NCBI RefSeq assembly: GCF_001039355.2
Contig: NW_019774369.1
Coordinates: 319,852-383,851 of the forward strand
Reading direction: 5' to 3'
DNA from: Lingula anatina
Lineage: Eukaryota > Brachiopoda > Lingulata > Lingulida > Lingulidae
Length of the DNA stretch: 64,000 nt
Shown here: in pieces, positions 1-11,582 of the stretch
Numbering within the stretch: position 1 is the first letter of the stretch
How the letters are laid out: each line of letters opens with the position of its first letter
Notes under the pieces: generated by a model
Databases searched by the model: none
The model's input: the letters and a program-made list of their open reading frames with translations, nothing else
What the model was told of the DNA's origin: nothing
Program-made: the position numbers and the translations under genes

Positions 1-350
1 AGTGTATTAAGTATGACAGTGTTGATGTCAGTGTATTAAGTATGACAGTGTTGATGTCAGTGTGTTAAGGATGTCAGTGTTGATGTCAGTGTATAAAGGA
101 TGTCAGTATTGATGTCAGTGTATTAAGATGACATTGTTGATGTCAGTGTGTTAAGGATGACAGTGATGATGTCAGTGTTGATGTCAGTGTATTAAGGATG
201 ACAGTGATGATGTCAGTGTTGATGTCAGTGTGTTAAGGATGTCAGTGTTGATGTCATTGTTTAAAAGATGACAATGTTAATGTCAGTGTGTTAGGTCTGA
301 CAGCGTTGGTGTTAATGTGTTAGGGATGACAGTTTGTAAGAGATGGGTCT
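1..350. repeat. 29-bp-class minisatellite
   Basis: Tandem array with a basic unit of about 29 bp built from the words gtgtattaag, atgacagtg and ttgatgtca. The first units are nearly identical and the array decays towards position 350. It starts before the window. It lies downstream of the LDLa exon of the minus-strand CUB gene, so it is probably intronic or 3' flanking. Confidence 0.9.
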
Positions 351-480
351 GTTAATGTCAGCATATAAGATACCATGGCAGCGTACTGGGTGTAACAGAG
401 ACTTTGGTATGTCTTGTCTGTAATAAGTAACTGATCATGCTAACTGCAGGCACCAGGTAACACTGTTATTTTACAATTAC

Positions 481-587
481 CTGAGCAAGCATAGGTTCCT
501 TCATCTTCCCCGTCACCACAGTGGTCATAGCCATCACACTTTAAATGCTCTGGAACACAGTGCTTTTGTTTCTCGCAGAAATAATAG
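481..587 (-). CDS. CUB/LDLa gene exon 6: LDLa module
   Basis: Acceptor AG at 588-589, donor GTAATT at 475-480. 107 bp. Encodes YYFCEKQKHC through CDGYDHCGDGEDE to YACS. With the Cys from the end of the previous exon it has the six-cysteine LDLa pattern and all calcium-cage acids. Confidence 0.85.
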
Positions 588-3500
588 CTATCCAAAAAAC
601 TACAAAAAAATACTGGAAAAAAACATGTCTAATAGAAATAGGCAAGGCTTGAAAATAAGCATTAAATATGGCTACTCTAAATTTAAAGAATTTGAATTAA
701 TAATTTTCCTTAAAAAATATTGCCTTAGTCATGTGTGTGTGTGCGCACATGCCCACAATCCCATTGTTATTGAAATCACAATCATACGTCCAGTCACCTT
801 GATTTCGCAATTTTAATTTTAACTTAAAAGTAAATGGGGACTGCCATGTATATAACACTTGTAAATGGTTCACTTGATTGGTGCAGTGACATGCTGTATA
901 AACAGATTAGGCATTTGTGAACTCCGAGAGCCTCAGATCTCTGACCCTGTGTTTGTGTTTCCATATATTAGGTAGTGGTACTTAATTGGTGGCTCGGAGT
1001 GATTAATTTAGGCATTCATGCTCCCAACTGATTACTTTAAGTTGCATTCCCAGAGATTTAGATTGATCCAGAGATTAAGATTTAGATCGACCTAACTCCC
1101 TGGGGGTTCACGCTAAATTGCAGTCAGCCGAGCGCGCACCATAGTTAATTACCCCCTGACAGCTTTTAGTAGGCGGGACAGACGCTTAAGCCAGCTAAGC
1201 TGACAGTAATCTAGTGAGACTACCCACAGGGATAGATCGATCTAAAATCTATGGGAATGGGGTCTAAGGCTCATTGTAGCACACAGCAATTATTTTTATG
1301 AGGTCTGAGGCTTTCAATCAAACAACCCTCAAGTTTACACTTGACAAGCAAGCATGTACAGATTTTTGAAAATAAAGAAGCTGGTTCTCACCAATTCCGT
1401 AAAGGGATATCAACTGTGAAAATGTCTATTCGCCTCTCAAATACATCGCAATAAGGACCCAAAATATTAGACCTCACATTTGATGAGTGAAAAGGCCTTA
1501 TCCCTTTAGTTGTATACTTAACCATTCCCTCTGATCTAAGGGCCCACTAGTAGTCTGTAACAGAATTATTGTATCTGACCCTGTGGGATTTGAGCAACTG
1601 GAACGTGTTCCTCACCAAACACACCCTTTGTATTTGTCTGTTGGGGCAATTTCACATCATGGTGCTGAGTGGCGCACATCCCTGTTTATGTTACGTAATG
1701 CAAGTTAAGCATGGCCTCTGATGTACTCCCAGACTCCCAGCAAAGTGACTACATCCAACTCCACAATTTCCTCCTCTGCTGCTGAGCCAGTGTTAAGGGC
1801 AGGTAGGGGTGGGGTAGTTACTTAACAACATATAAGCTAATTGGATAAATTCCCACAGGGCCTTTACTTTAATTCTGTATACTATTTAAGAAGACCCTGA
1901 TATTAGAGGGTAACTTAACTGATCAAAGGTAGAACATTCTCTCTGATATTATCTGGCCGTCTGTCCATCTTTCTTTTCTCAAAAGCCATATTAAAAATAA
2001 ATTTATCTTAATTATCAAACAAACTTACATCTGCTTGAACCTGTGGGAGCATATGCAAAGACAAATTTACTTCTGGAACATGATTTAGTTAGTCTTCCGG
2101 TCAACCTGAGAAAGACTCCATCATCTTGGGACCAACCTGTAGATGGCATGTGAAGATGACGAACTGAGTATGGCGACCCTTTTGCCAGCAAGGCACCCTC
2201 AGAATGCCAGCTGTCTCTCACTTCAAGCTCTGTGAAACAGTATGGAGGAAACATAATGAGGAAATGAAAAAATTAACTGTTATGTGCAGTTTATCTTCCA
2301 TTGTAACACACAGAAAAGAAAAAATCAATTACAGTGTGAGCCTAGAAAATATCATGTTACAGTCATTTCAAGTTCTCTTGACAGGTGCATTATAAATATC
2401 GCAAGGCCTGCTGGGTTTAATTTCTAAACTGGTAAGTAAAAAAAATGAATAGGGTATGCCTTTGTGATGAAAGGAAAATTGGTGAAATTTCCAGGATATT
2501 ATTCAAGAATCTTCTTTTATTCATCTATTTTGCATAAGAGGGCCTAACACTCGTTGTACTTGTAATTCTGTGAGAAAGCTTCTACTTCTACATGTACTGG
2601 TACTGTACTGTTACTACTAATAAAACTGCTGCTGCCACTACCACTACCACTACCACCACCACCACTACCACTACCACTACTACTACTACCAAACTACTAT
2701 TACGGCAAATAACAAAAACAAATGTATGTGCATTACCCATTCCATAGCAGCTTCCAGAACTTATTAACTTTGCATACGTATCAATCCACATATAGCGATG
2801 AGCAGTGAAGAAGCTCCAGGCACAGTCCACAACAATGCTGTCCCCAGTCCAATTTGTGAATTGTGGGAAGGTCACATGACCAAGAATTGATTTGAATGCT
2901 CGGGTACCAACATATCTGCCCAGTTGTGTCAAGCCAAGAAGATTATAAGTACTGCACACTAAAAGGAAACAAATGGTCAATAATAAATAACTTTTTCCTC
3001 CCCACTGTTAATCTGAGCCAATTTTAATATCCATTTAAGCAAATAAGATGTGAATTAAACTGTGGAAAATAAATCAATGTTTCTATCATGCATCACTTTT
3101 TCACCATTTTTAATAGAAATATCTCCAACTCTGACTCATAACCTGTTTGTAAGAAAGAAAAAAGAAATATGGAGGCAAAAATGTTATCACAGAAAAAAAT
3201 ATAATGGAGATGCAACACCAGGATGAACTGTATGCAAAACCATAAAATATTATACTAAGAAATTAACTTACAACACTATGTAAATACATCAAAGATAATG
3301 CAAGTTATATTACCTGACTCATTCATCACAACCCGTTCATTAGGCATTTCTGAAAAAAAATCGCAATAAGTTATACATAAACTTTTCACTACTGCACAAT
3401 TTAGCATATTTTAATAAAAACATATATCAGTTTCCATAAGACACTGAGAAACATATATAATAATCAAATTTGAAAAAAAAAATTAAAAATGCCTAGTACT

Positions 3501-5420
3501 AGGCCTTCAGGACACAACTACCAGTACAAAATCCACTGGTCCAAAACAAAAATAGTGGCAAGTAACAGAACACATTTTTATTACAAAATCTTACTGGCCC
3601 AGCTCTATTAAAAAGGCCTTTTAACTTGTAATTTAAATAAAAAAATCTAATATAATCTTTATATAAATGGCATTTTCTGTAATCTTTTTTTTTTGTGTGT
3701 GTGAAAAAAAAGTGTAACCTGCATAGCCTTTATGGAAATCTTATAATTTTGAATTAGGTACATCATTTAAAAAAAGAGTAAGGCAGCAAAGCTGTCAAAT
3801 GCACAGACAAAAACAAGAAAATAATAATGCACAAAATAGGATACTGTCAATTCTGAAACTACACGGTCAAAACCAAATTTTAATTATGCACAAAAGGTAA
3901 TACTGATATAAGGAATTTAGCATAAGGCCCATGAGAGTTTAAGTTCCCACTTTGAAAATGCCAGAATGTTAAAAAAATTGAAAAATTCACAAAAATTGCA
4001 TTAATTCAATAAAAATGAGCATCCAACAGAGCTGGCTTTCTAATTTGAGCTATGTCAATCCTAAGAATCATTCTTTCAGTTTAAAAAATAATAAGTAACA
4101 ATTTCAATTTGAATTTCATGCTAGGTAACCTCCCCCTACCTCTGAGCAATTTTTTTTTAATCGGGAAGACCATTCAACTAATTTCATAGAAAAAATGTCA
4201 AGCCCTGGAGGCAATATACTAGGCGTGGTTTTGAAAATGTCCCAAATGTCACTTTATCATGTTGGCTTTAAACTGTTTGGACCAATCAAAATTGACCTCA
4301 CTGACTGACTTCGTTGAAGGGGGGGGGGGGGGAGAAGCAGATTGCTTGGCTTTTTAGTTGATCCTCTTATATAGTGTTCATATAGTACCTGTTATAAACT
4401 TGTACTCAAACTTAAAAATGTCTCCACTAAACCTGGTGTCATTGGTAACATTGGGTTCATATTTTACAGTGACAACATTCCCAGTAGAGACAAAATAAAT
4501 CCTCTTATTAACAATGGTTTTCTTGTCATTTTCTTCACAATCACAATCATAGATCTGAAAAAAAAATTACAACAATATTTTAGAAATTTAACAATATAAT
4601 ATGATAACATAACAACTAGACAAATGTAAAAGTATAGAATACACATATGTAAAACAAGACTTTTTATGTCTAAATATCCTACAAAACTTCTTATTCTTCC
4701 TAAATTCAGACCTTAAAAATAATAAACCCTCATAAAAAGTACCTGATGCCAATATTCTCTTCTGATATGTCACAAAGAATGCGAATCTAAATTGAGTTAT
4801 TTAATTAGTTATGAATGGTGCAAAACATTAAACCCAAGTACAGAGATTGACAGTTGGAGAAAATTGCTTATTTGGCATGAAAATTTTGTCAATGATACCT
4901 TTTGAAAATGTGTATCCTGTCAAGAAAAAAATTAATTTTGACTATCATGTGGTATTTTAGTATGGACAAAACTCTCACATACTTCAAAATAAAGAGTGAC
5001 AGAGAGCAACAATTCTAAGTGCCAGTATTTGAATCTTTTAGCACAGTGTGTCTGGAAAAAAGTCCTTAAGTCAGGCAAAGTTTTCATGAATGTGGATCCA
5101 AATGCACAGCTGGTATAAAGAGTTTTCAACATGTGTGATCTATTATACTCACCAACAGTCTACTCTTATAAGACACAAAAATGTCTATAGTTTTGAGTTC
5201 TATAAATCCAGCCAAATAGGAACTTGTAGATTTGGAGACCAATCTATAGATGACAGGAGTTAGACCAAGACTGGGAAAATTTGGAGATTTTATGTAACCA
5301 CTTTCTGTGTCAAATCCAGTTATGTTGATTACAGGCACATTAGCTTTCTGGCCCCTGGAACCCTGAAGCTGTATTATGAAAAGGATCCACAGAGCCCATA
5401 TTGTGCTACTTGCTGAGAAC
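481..5420 (-). CDS. CUB-CUB-LDLa protein, NETO-like (six exons, partial gene)
   Basis: Minus-strand gene assembled from six exons whose phases agree: 5153-5420, 4389-4554, 3314-3349, 2737-2958, 2025-2229 and 481-587. The order of domains is a hydrophobic signal segment (WALWILFIIQL), CUB1 (GYIKSPNFPS to DIFKFEYKF), a short linker, a divergent CUB2 (CAWSF, later ELEVRDSWHSEGALLAKG) and one LDL-receptor class A module with six cysteines and the acidic CDGYDHCGDGEDE calcium cage. Two CUBs followed by LDLa is the layout of the neuropilin- and tolloid-like (NETO) receptor auxiliary proteins, but other CUB/LDLa membrane proteins such as the LRP12 group are possible. No initiator Met is in the first exon seen, so an upstream exon must exist, and the 3' part (including any membrane segment) lies beyond position 1. 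Family call is inference; the domain calls are direct. Confidence 0.72.
588..2024 (-). other. intron with MITE
   Basis: Intron between the second-CUB exon and the LDLa exon. It contains the roughly 220-bp terminal-inverted-repeat element at 1045-1259. I see no other coding signal. Confidence 0.6.
1045..1259. mobile_element. MITE with CATTCCCA termini, copy 1
   Basis: Starts cattcccagagattta and ends aaaatctatgggaatg; the ends are inverted repeats. The internal sequence (cctaactccctgggggttca, agccgagcgcgcac, taggcgggacagacgcttaa) is nearly identical to a second copy at 63595-63817. The true ends may extend a few bases further because flanking gggtctaag is also shared. No transposase coding. 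Confidence 0.8.
2025..2229 (-). CDS. CUB/LDLa gene exon 5: C-terminal half of CUB2
   Basis: Acceptor CACAG at 2230-2234; 205 bp, entering phase 1 and leaving with AA. Includes ELEVRDSWHSEGALLAKG and KSCSRSKFVFAYAP, typical of the end of a CUB domain. The donor that keeps phase with the LDLa exon is GTTTGT (2019-2024). A stronger-looking GTAAGT four bases upstream would break the frame and lose the first LDLa cysteine. Confidence 0.8.
2631..2692. repeat. (ACC/ACT)n trinucleotide repeat
   Basis: Imperfect ccactaccacta microsatellite in the intron just downstream of the CUB2 exon. Reading it as poly-valine on the minus strand is an artefact of reading past the donor at 2735-2736. Confidence 0.85.
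2737..2958 (-). CDS. CUB/LDLa gene exon 4: N-terminal half of CUB2
   Basis: 222 bp between acceptor CTTTTAG (2959-2965) and donor GTAATG (2731-2736). Contains TFPQFTNWTGDS and DCAWSFFTAHRYMWIDTYAK. The C-x-W-x-F pattern is the usual CUB core, here divergent. Confidence 0.82.
3314..3349 (-). CDS. CUB/LDLa gene exon 3: 36-bp linker microexon
   Basis: A polypyrimidine tract and CAG lie just upstream (3350 upward), donor GTAATA at 3308-3313. Encodes EMPNERVVMNES in frame with both neighbours. Supported mainly by phase agreement and good splice signals. Confidence 0.65.
4321..4334. repeat. poly-G tract
   Basis: Run of about 14 G, just downstream of the CUB1 exon on the minus strand (C-run in the transcript). 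Confidence 0.9.
4389..4554 (-). CDS. CUB/LDLa gene exon 2: C-terminal part of CUB1
   Basis: 166 bp, acceptor TTTTTTCAG, donor GTACTA. Encodes IYDCDCEENDKK, then RIYFVSTGNVVTVKYEPN and FSGDIFKFEYKFIT, matching the second half of a CUB fold (strand-turn with hydrophobic-x-V-x-Y/F and the final G-F-x-x-Y-like strand). Confidence 0.85.
5153..5420 (-). CDS. CUB/LDLa gene exon 1 seen: signal peptide and start of CUB1
   Basis: 268 bp, acceptor CATTCCAG, donor GTGAGT. Reads a hydrophobic segment STIWALWILFIIQLQG followed by the CUB signature GYIKSPNFPSLG. It has no in-frame Met before the hydrophobic segment, so the start codon must be in an upstream exon that I could not identify. Confidence 0.8.
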
Positions 5421-5539
5421 CTGGAATGAGAAAAAAAAGCATGCCTTTATTTTATGCAGTTGTATCTCTTATTTCATACGTTTATTATAGCCTTCTTTAT
5501 TAATCTTGTTTCTTTTTGAATAACTAAGGAGTGGTCAAT

Positions 5540-5971
5540 CCTAACACACATCAGAATGTGTATCAGTCCAGCATAAAAATTGCAACACACCACAATACAG
5601 TACAGTGCAATACACTATACAAAATGGTGCCAGATGCAAGTAAACACACCAAAAGTGTCAATCTCAAGAATAATATTATTAATATATATTACAGTATTAG
5701 GCAGGACTTTTCCTGTAGGATTGGCAATTATACCGGCCAAAAATAGCCACTCTCCAACATGGCCATCGACCTGATGATAAACAGAACTTGCAGATTTGTT
5801 TTAAGTTGTTTCAACAATATATATAACCCTGTAATAGGCATTTATTTCTTTTTTATATCACCATTTTTTGCTGGGAATGCCCATTTCATATGTTTACTTG
5901 TGACTGTACCTTTTTTAGTGTATTGCACTGTGTTGCACTGTATTACGCAATTCAGTCTCATCCAGTTATGA
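5540..5971. mobile_element. diverged MITE related to 6948-7425
   Basis: Shares the core with the element at 6948-7425: a left part rich in gcaacac/gcaatacac, the internal ccaacatggc and atatcacc...gctgggaat words, and a right end gtgtattgcactgtgttgca. The outer ends are degraded and no clear target duplication is visible. Confidence 0.6.
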
Positions 5972-6420
5972 TTGTACCGGTATAGCATCTAAATTTCGAT
6001 TATAATCACTTCTTAAATCTTCACTTAATAAGCTGTCTAAATTTATCTGCATCTGCCCTATTATATGTAGTTGCCTTAACTATAGTATCGCCGGTATTTG
6101 TGCACCCTTGTTCTTCATTTACTTCACAATGTCACTTTGTAACCAAGCGGCCAGTAAACGAGTTTGGAATTACGCAATACATATATACCCAGTATCTATC
6201 TGATTACTACTGTAAAATAATATGGTGATGCAATTTTCAAAATGAAATATTTAATCTGTCGGCTACCAACTTACAAATTCAGAAACATGTACAGTTATAA
6301 GTCAGGTTTTTGGAAATATAAAAAAGTGATTTTAAAATTGTCTATTACCTTTTAACACCACCATACATTCTGTGTAGGGCTCTGAACACTGAACACACGA
6401 CCAACCCCTCTGTTATTATT

Positions 6421-6609
6421 GCCTTAAATAGTTGACCTAATTGTTCTCTACATATAAGTATGAGGTCAACCAAGATAAGCTATTCATAGTTGCACAATAA
6501 TAATGAATGATGTGAACTACATGCATATGACGCAACACAGGCACCTGATTAAAAATCAGCATTGTGCGTGAAACATATGTGCGCCTAACTTAGCGGTTAT
6601 ACGCTATAT
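6421..6609. repeat. short direct repeat, copy 1
   Basis: The stretch from ttgccttaaatagttgac to gcggttatacgctatatcac recurs at 6908-7588, where it is interrupted by the MITE at 6948-7425. Confidence 0.85.
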
Positions 6610-6700
6610 CACTTTTAACAAAGAATCGCGTCTTGCTATAGTCTAGTATCAAAGAGTCCAATACTCCTGAACGCTAAGATACAGGTATATGAAAGCAAAT

Positions 6701-6907
6701 ATTCCCAGTAGAGACAAAATAAATCCTCTTATTAACAATGGTTTTCTTGTCGTTTTCTTCACAATCACAATCATAGATCTGAAAAAAAAATTACAAAAAT
6801 ATTTTAGAAATTTAACAATATAATATGATAACATAACAACTAGACAAATGTAGAAGTATAGAATACACATATGTAAAACAAGACTTTTTATGTCTAAATA
6901 TCCTACA
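6701..6907 (-). pseudogene. displaced copy of CUB gene exon 2 (partial)
   Basis: About 207 bp starting attcccagtagagacaaaat, near-identical to 4477-4683. It carries the 5' part of the CUB1 exon, its acceptor and some upstream intron, but lacks the exon's 3' end and donor, so it cannot act as a complete exon. It sits in block A and is absent from block B. Confidence 0.8.
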
Positions 6908-6947
6908 TTGCCTTAAATAGTTGACCTAATTGTTCTCTACATATAAG

Positions 6948-7425
6948 GGGTGTGACTGAAATGCGCAATACACTGCAATACAGCGTAACACAGCGCAATA
7001 CACTTGATAAGACAAGTTCAGTTGCAAGTAAACACAGGAAAGGGTAATCTCAAATAAAATAGGGTGATATAAAAGCAAAATATAATACATAGTAATTAAT
7101 ATTGCTGATACAACTTGACAATTTTTTCATTGTTTGGTCAGCCGCCATGTTGGGGAGTAGCTTTTCTTGGCCAGTAATATATCCAAGAAGAGCCACTAGC
7201 CAACATGGCTGCCAACCGGACAATATAAAAGTCTTGCTGATTTGTTAAGTTATATCAACGATATTACTTACCTAGTAATATAGGTTGTTTTTATATCACC
7301 CTACTTTGCTGGGAATAGTCATTTCTTTAGTGTAATTGCAACTGGATTTGAATTTTGAAGTGTATTGCGCTGTGTTGCGCTGTGTTGCCCTGTATTGCGG
7401 TGTATTGCACATTTCAGTCACACCG
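6948..7425. mobile_element. MITE, 478 bp, with 9-bp target duplication
   Basis: Ends gggtgtgactgaaatgcgca and (inverted) cggtgtgactgaaatgtgca; flanked by acatataag at 6939-6947 and 7426-7434. The uninterrupted site is seen at 6439 onward and in block B, so the insertion is clean. Sub-terminal repeats of gcaatacac/gtgtattgc. An 8-9 bp duplication fits hAT- or Merlin-type transposases; no coding capacity. Confidence 0.85.
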
Positions 7426-7913
7426 ACATATAAGTATGAGGTCAACCAAGATAAGCTATTCATAGTTGCACAATAATAATGAATGATGTGAACTACATGC
7501 ATATGACGCAACACAGGCACCTGATTAAAAATCAGCATTGTGCGTGAAACATATGTGCGCCTAACTTAGCGGTTATACGCTATATCACTCAATATATTCA
7601 AATTGCGAAATCCAAAGTAGAGGAATTTTGTTAGCTATTCCGTGATTACATAATTTAAAAAGCAATTTTGATAAAACAATGCCAGAGTCTGGCAGTTTGT
7701 GGACAGGCAGAAAAGCTTGTGCGCATTGGTTAATTGAATTAATAATAATTAGTAAATGTCCCAAACGCCAGATAAAAGCGCAGGCCTAATTTGTTTACAT
7801 CTGAGTACATATGGGTACTGGTACTACCTGGTAGTACATTTTATATTGATCATTATGATCAAATAACTTCAGGACAAATCAAAGTTGTGAGGTGCTTACA
7901 ATTTTATTACTTG

Positions 7914-7914
7914 C

Positions 7915-7982
<68 letters not shown>
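7914..7982. repeat. (AAT)n microsatellite
   Basis: About 22 AAT units; the matching position in block B is 12800-12850. Explains the poly-Asn reading frames. Confidence 0.95.
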
Positions 7983-7984
<2 letters not shown>

Positions 7985-8500
7985 TAAAACAAAAAATAAA
8001 AAAATTACAAGTCTATTGCTCTGTTCTTGTGTGCGTTTGTTTCAGGAAAATTACTGTTGGCGTGATATTTGCTTGAAAACTTTTGTGTATATTACTAATA
8101 GATCTGGGATGAACCCTATTGATTTTCATAAGGATCGTTTTTATTGTCAATATGCTAAATATCCTGATGGTTTGAAAAATTAACGTGAAAAATCCCACTG
8201 ACAATTAAAAAAATGATGCTTTAAAATTTTAGTTGTAAACTCATCAAGTCGTGTGAACTTATATACCCGCAAGGTTTGACTTCTTTGATCTTAAAACTCT
8301 GCTGTTGATAATTATATTAATTGGGCTAATCTTTTTATTTTCCTAACCACGTTCATTCGAAGTCATACCGGTATATATGTTGCGTGCCGTTAATTGGTGA
8401 ACAAATTGTACACAAAGTGCTTGACAGGACAGGTCAAATCAGCACGACGTTCAACAGTGGAAGCAAGACTGTTTCGAACCAAACGCTGAAGCCAGTTGCT

Positions 8501-8562
8501 GGGGGAGGGGGGGGGGTGGCAGGTTTTTGCTGGGAAGGGTTGGGGTTGGTGGGGGGGGGGGT
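8501..8562. repeat. G-rich tract (potential quadruplex)
   Basis: Successive runs of five to eleven G separated by short loops; counterpart at 13393-13446. Confidence 0.7.
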
Positions 8563-9527
8563 AAGAAGATGTTTTTGCTCGACAAACGTAAAACATAGAT
8601 AATAGATATACATAGTATTAGATATACATAGTATAGTATATACATATGGTATTTACTGCAATGTACATGTCGGCCTACGTGTGTGTAGAGCAAATGTTTG
8701 GAAAAAATTCCTTGTATTTTGTTACTTCAACTCGCGATGTGCAAACGTGATCGCCAAATAGGCCTAAGTAAACCAATAATTAAAAAAATCATACCTANCT
8801 ATTTCATTATTATCATATTGAACTAGTGAAATAGAAATAAACACATAGGCTCCTATACCCTAGAATTACGTCGTGGGCCGACATCCTTCATCCCTCATAT
8901 TGTTAGCGGAGTAGAACTTATGCATATTCTTTACAAACACCGAAAGCGGCTTTTTTAGATTCTTATTTATTTATTTATATTAGGATTATGTAAGCAGCTG
9001 TGGAAAGGACACACGCCCGCTGTTTCTCTCCCTAGGTGCTCCTCCAGGTATCTTAGGTTGAGGTGTTTCTAAAATGAATCGACAGCGTTGAAGTGGAAAG
9101 AGACTGCCTTCTGTGTCATGACTAAGTCATCAGTAAAACGATTTCAAAAACAAAAGCCTGTGAAGGAAACAGCGGATTTATCTTTTTTGACGCTTTTTGC
9201 AAAAATAGGGCTTCGGAGAGATCTAAAGGAATGCATTGGCAGAGTTGAAGTGGAGGAATCTATCTTCCTTGTTAGGACTTCGCCTCTTGCGTGTATCTGT
9301 CGTATTACTAAGCAATGGCTTTCAAATGTTTCTTGAATTACTTGAAGCACAGCGACTGAGTACGTTTCCTCTTTTAGCTTCAGAGTGGTGACGATGGATA
9401 ACGCGCTATTTCACTATGGTCCTCAGCTCGTCACCAACAACGCACTTCATAATAACTTGAAGAAAAAACGGTCAAAATTTTGGTAAACTTGCCGATTTCA
9501 GTCAGTAAGATATATTTTCGAATACCG

Positions 9528-9533
<6 letters not shown>

Positions 9534-9567
<34 letters not shown>

Positions 9568-9596
9568 ATATATATATATATATATATATATATACC
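9534..9596. repeat. (AC)n-(AT)n compound microsatellite
   Basis: Dinucleotide AC run followed by an AT run. In block B the same place (14429-14497) has a very short AC part and a longer AT part. Confidence 0.95.
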
Positions 9597-10821
9597 GGGG
9601 GTATATATACGTGTAGTCTATGAATAAAGTTTATTCAGAAGGAATTTATCAACTTCTTAAGAACTGTGGCTGTTATTAATTCATAATTAATAAGAAAAAC
9701 AATTGAGTAATAACAACAACAAAACAAGTATTCAGGACTTTCTAATTTGGCTTTCCACATATTGAATGTTGTAATAACACCAATTAGAAGACAGGCGAGA
9801 AATTCATTATAGCTAAAACAGATTGGCGTTAAGCTAATACGTGCAGATCAGACAGCTTATTAGTTTCATAAGCGCATTACAAAATACAAATGTTCTTGTT
9901 AATTAACATTTTTGGGGTGAAAATATCCGCTTAAGGTTTTGCACGAAATAATTGTGAGATATTTGTCCTAAAAGATGTAATTATTGCCTCTCCTAAACTA
10001 CACAGCTGCCAGGTCGAATTACGCAGATGCCCAATTACACTCGCATAATTGGTCATGCAACAATCCTATTGGCAAAGATTCTCAAAGATATAAGGCCAAC
10101 TCTCACTAAAAATAGCATATAAAATAAAGTGAAGAAAGACATATGATAAATTAACCAAACAGAGTGAAAGATATTACTGAAAATTTAGTACGAACACTGG
10201 ATGATACACCCATAAAAACAGATCTCAAGAAGGCATTTGCAAGTCATTATAATATATAGTTTTTAAATCAAAATGAACGAGAAAAAAAGCAAACTCATTA
10301 CATATAAATCATTCAAAACAAATTATGAAAGTGAAACACACATGACAGCGCAAATATCAAAATGCAACGAACAAAATCTAGCAAAAATCAGAATAGGGTC
10401 GCACTTTTTTAAATTCCGAAGAAGCAGTTTTTAAAAATTTAAATCTGTTCTCCCTGAATAAAGATTTCGTAAACTATCCTCCGAAGAAGTTATAAGAATT
10501 TTTGAATTTTGTGATATGTCCCATACACAAAAAAGGAACTTTTGTAAATAGACGCTGCAAAACTCCAAGCGACCAACTCAAGCATCTTCTGCAATCACTT
10601 GACTTAAAAAGGATACAGGATATCGACCATTATATTACGAATTTCTGTTCAGTAGCACTAGCAAATAAACCAATCACTACCTTGTTAATAATATCGAAAC
10701 TGATTATATACCACAATAATGATAATGTTTCGAAAGCAACCATTGTGAAAATCTGTTTGTAAACTGTTTTGGTAGTTTTATCGCTAGCTCATATAGCCAT
10801 TGTAAAAATATACTCGAACCG

Positions 10822-10825
<4 letters not shown>

Positions 10826-10866
<41 letters not shown>
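10826..10866. repeat. (AAT)n microsatellite
   Basis: About 13 units; counterpart at 15711-15740. Confidence 0.95.
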
Positions 10867-10868
<2 letters not shown>

Positions 10869-11582
10869 GTATCAACTTTGCTCAAGGCATGATTTTATCT
10901 TCGATCAACCAAACTTTTTAAATCTTGACTAACTAGGTGAGAGAGGCTACTGTACAATAGCACCAGGTCTGTAGAGTTTCTGATATTAAAAAACAACATG
11001 GCCCCACCTGATGAAATCAATTTTTCCCAATTTGACTTTTGTTCTTCTGCGTCAATTTCTGTAGTACTTCCATTTTTTAAAAATAATGAAAAGCGTGAAA
11101 TGCGAAAATGTACTGACTGCCCACAAAATACAGCAGGTTGAAGTTGTAATTATGTTTAAACCTTTACCATAAGACGATGGGAAAGGCCATGATGTTCATA
11201 AAGAGTAGTGGTAATGGCGGCTTTTTACCTCCCACATGCGACAGATGCTTCTGCGGCGGAGGCGGCAATATGAAGTTGTAGCGTGCACTGCGTAAATTTA
11301 ATAAAGATTACTCTTATGCACAGGGTTGGTTCTCATTACCAAGGTGGTAAGTGTTACCTATAGTGACGATTCTTTGGGTCATCATCAAAACAAATAATCT
11401 TGGTTATTTTGCCACTAAACACGCAATCACTTGATTGACACTTTTGCTGTCATAGCGCAGTAATTGTGNCACCACCTCGCGAGATCAACGTGTAGCTGGA
11501 CACTTACACAGTGAGACCCTACGACATAAAAGTTGCAATTTATCTTCATATTTCGTGTAGTTATGCATTTAAAAGCACTTAC

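Larger units (their letters stand above)
6071..11468. repeat. duplicated block, unit A (non-coding)
   Basis: Matches 11853-16370 along most of its length with scattered SNPs and indels, ending at the single N at 11469. It differs from unit B by an 0.9-kb insert at 6701-7588 and by microsatellite lengths. Single-N contig joins inside (8798) and at its end suggest an alternative haplotype rather than a true tandem copy. I see no recognisable gene in it. Confidence 0.75.

Noticed and set aside
2588-2980. Minus-strand frame with a long poly-valine tail
   Set aside because: The tail is the intronic ACC/ACT repeat past the donor at 2735-2736; only 2737-2958 is coding.
7791-8183. 130-codon plus-strand frame with a poly-Asn run
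   Set aside because: Created by the AAT microsatellite; the block B counterpart is interrupted and no domain is seen.
10502-10762. Frame containing CPIHKKG, reminiscent of a reverse transcriptase motif
   Set aside because: No other reverse transcriptase blocks follow and the block B counterpart is shifted; chance match.
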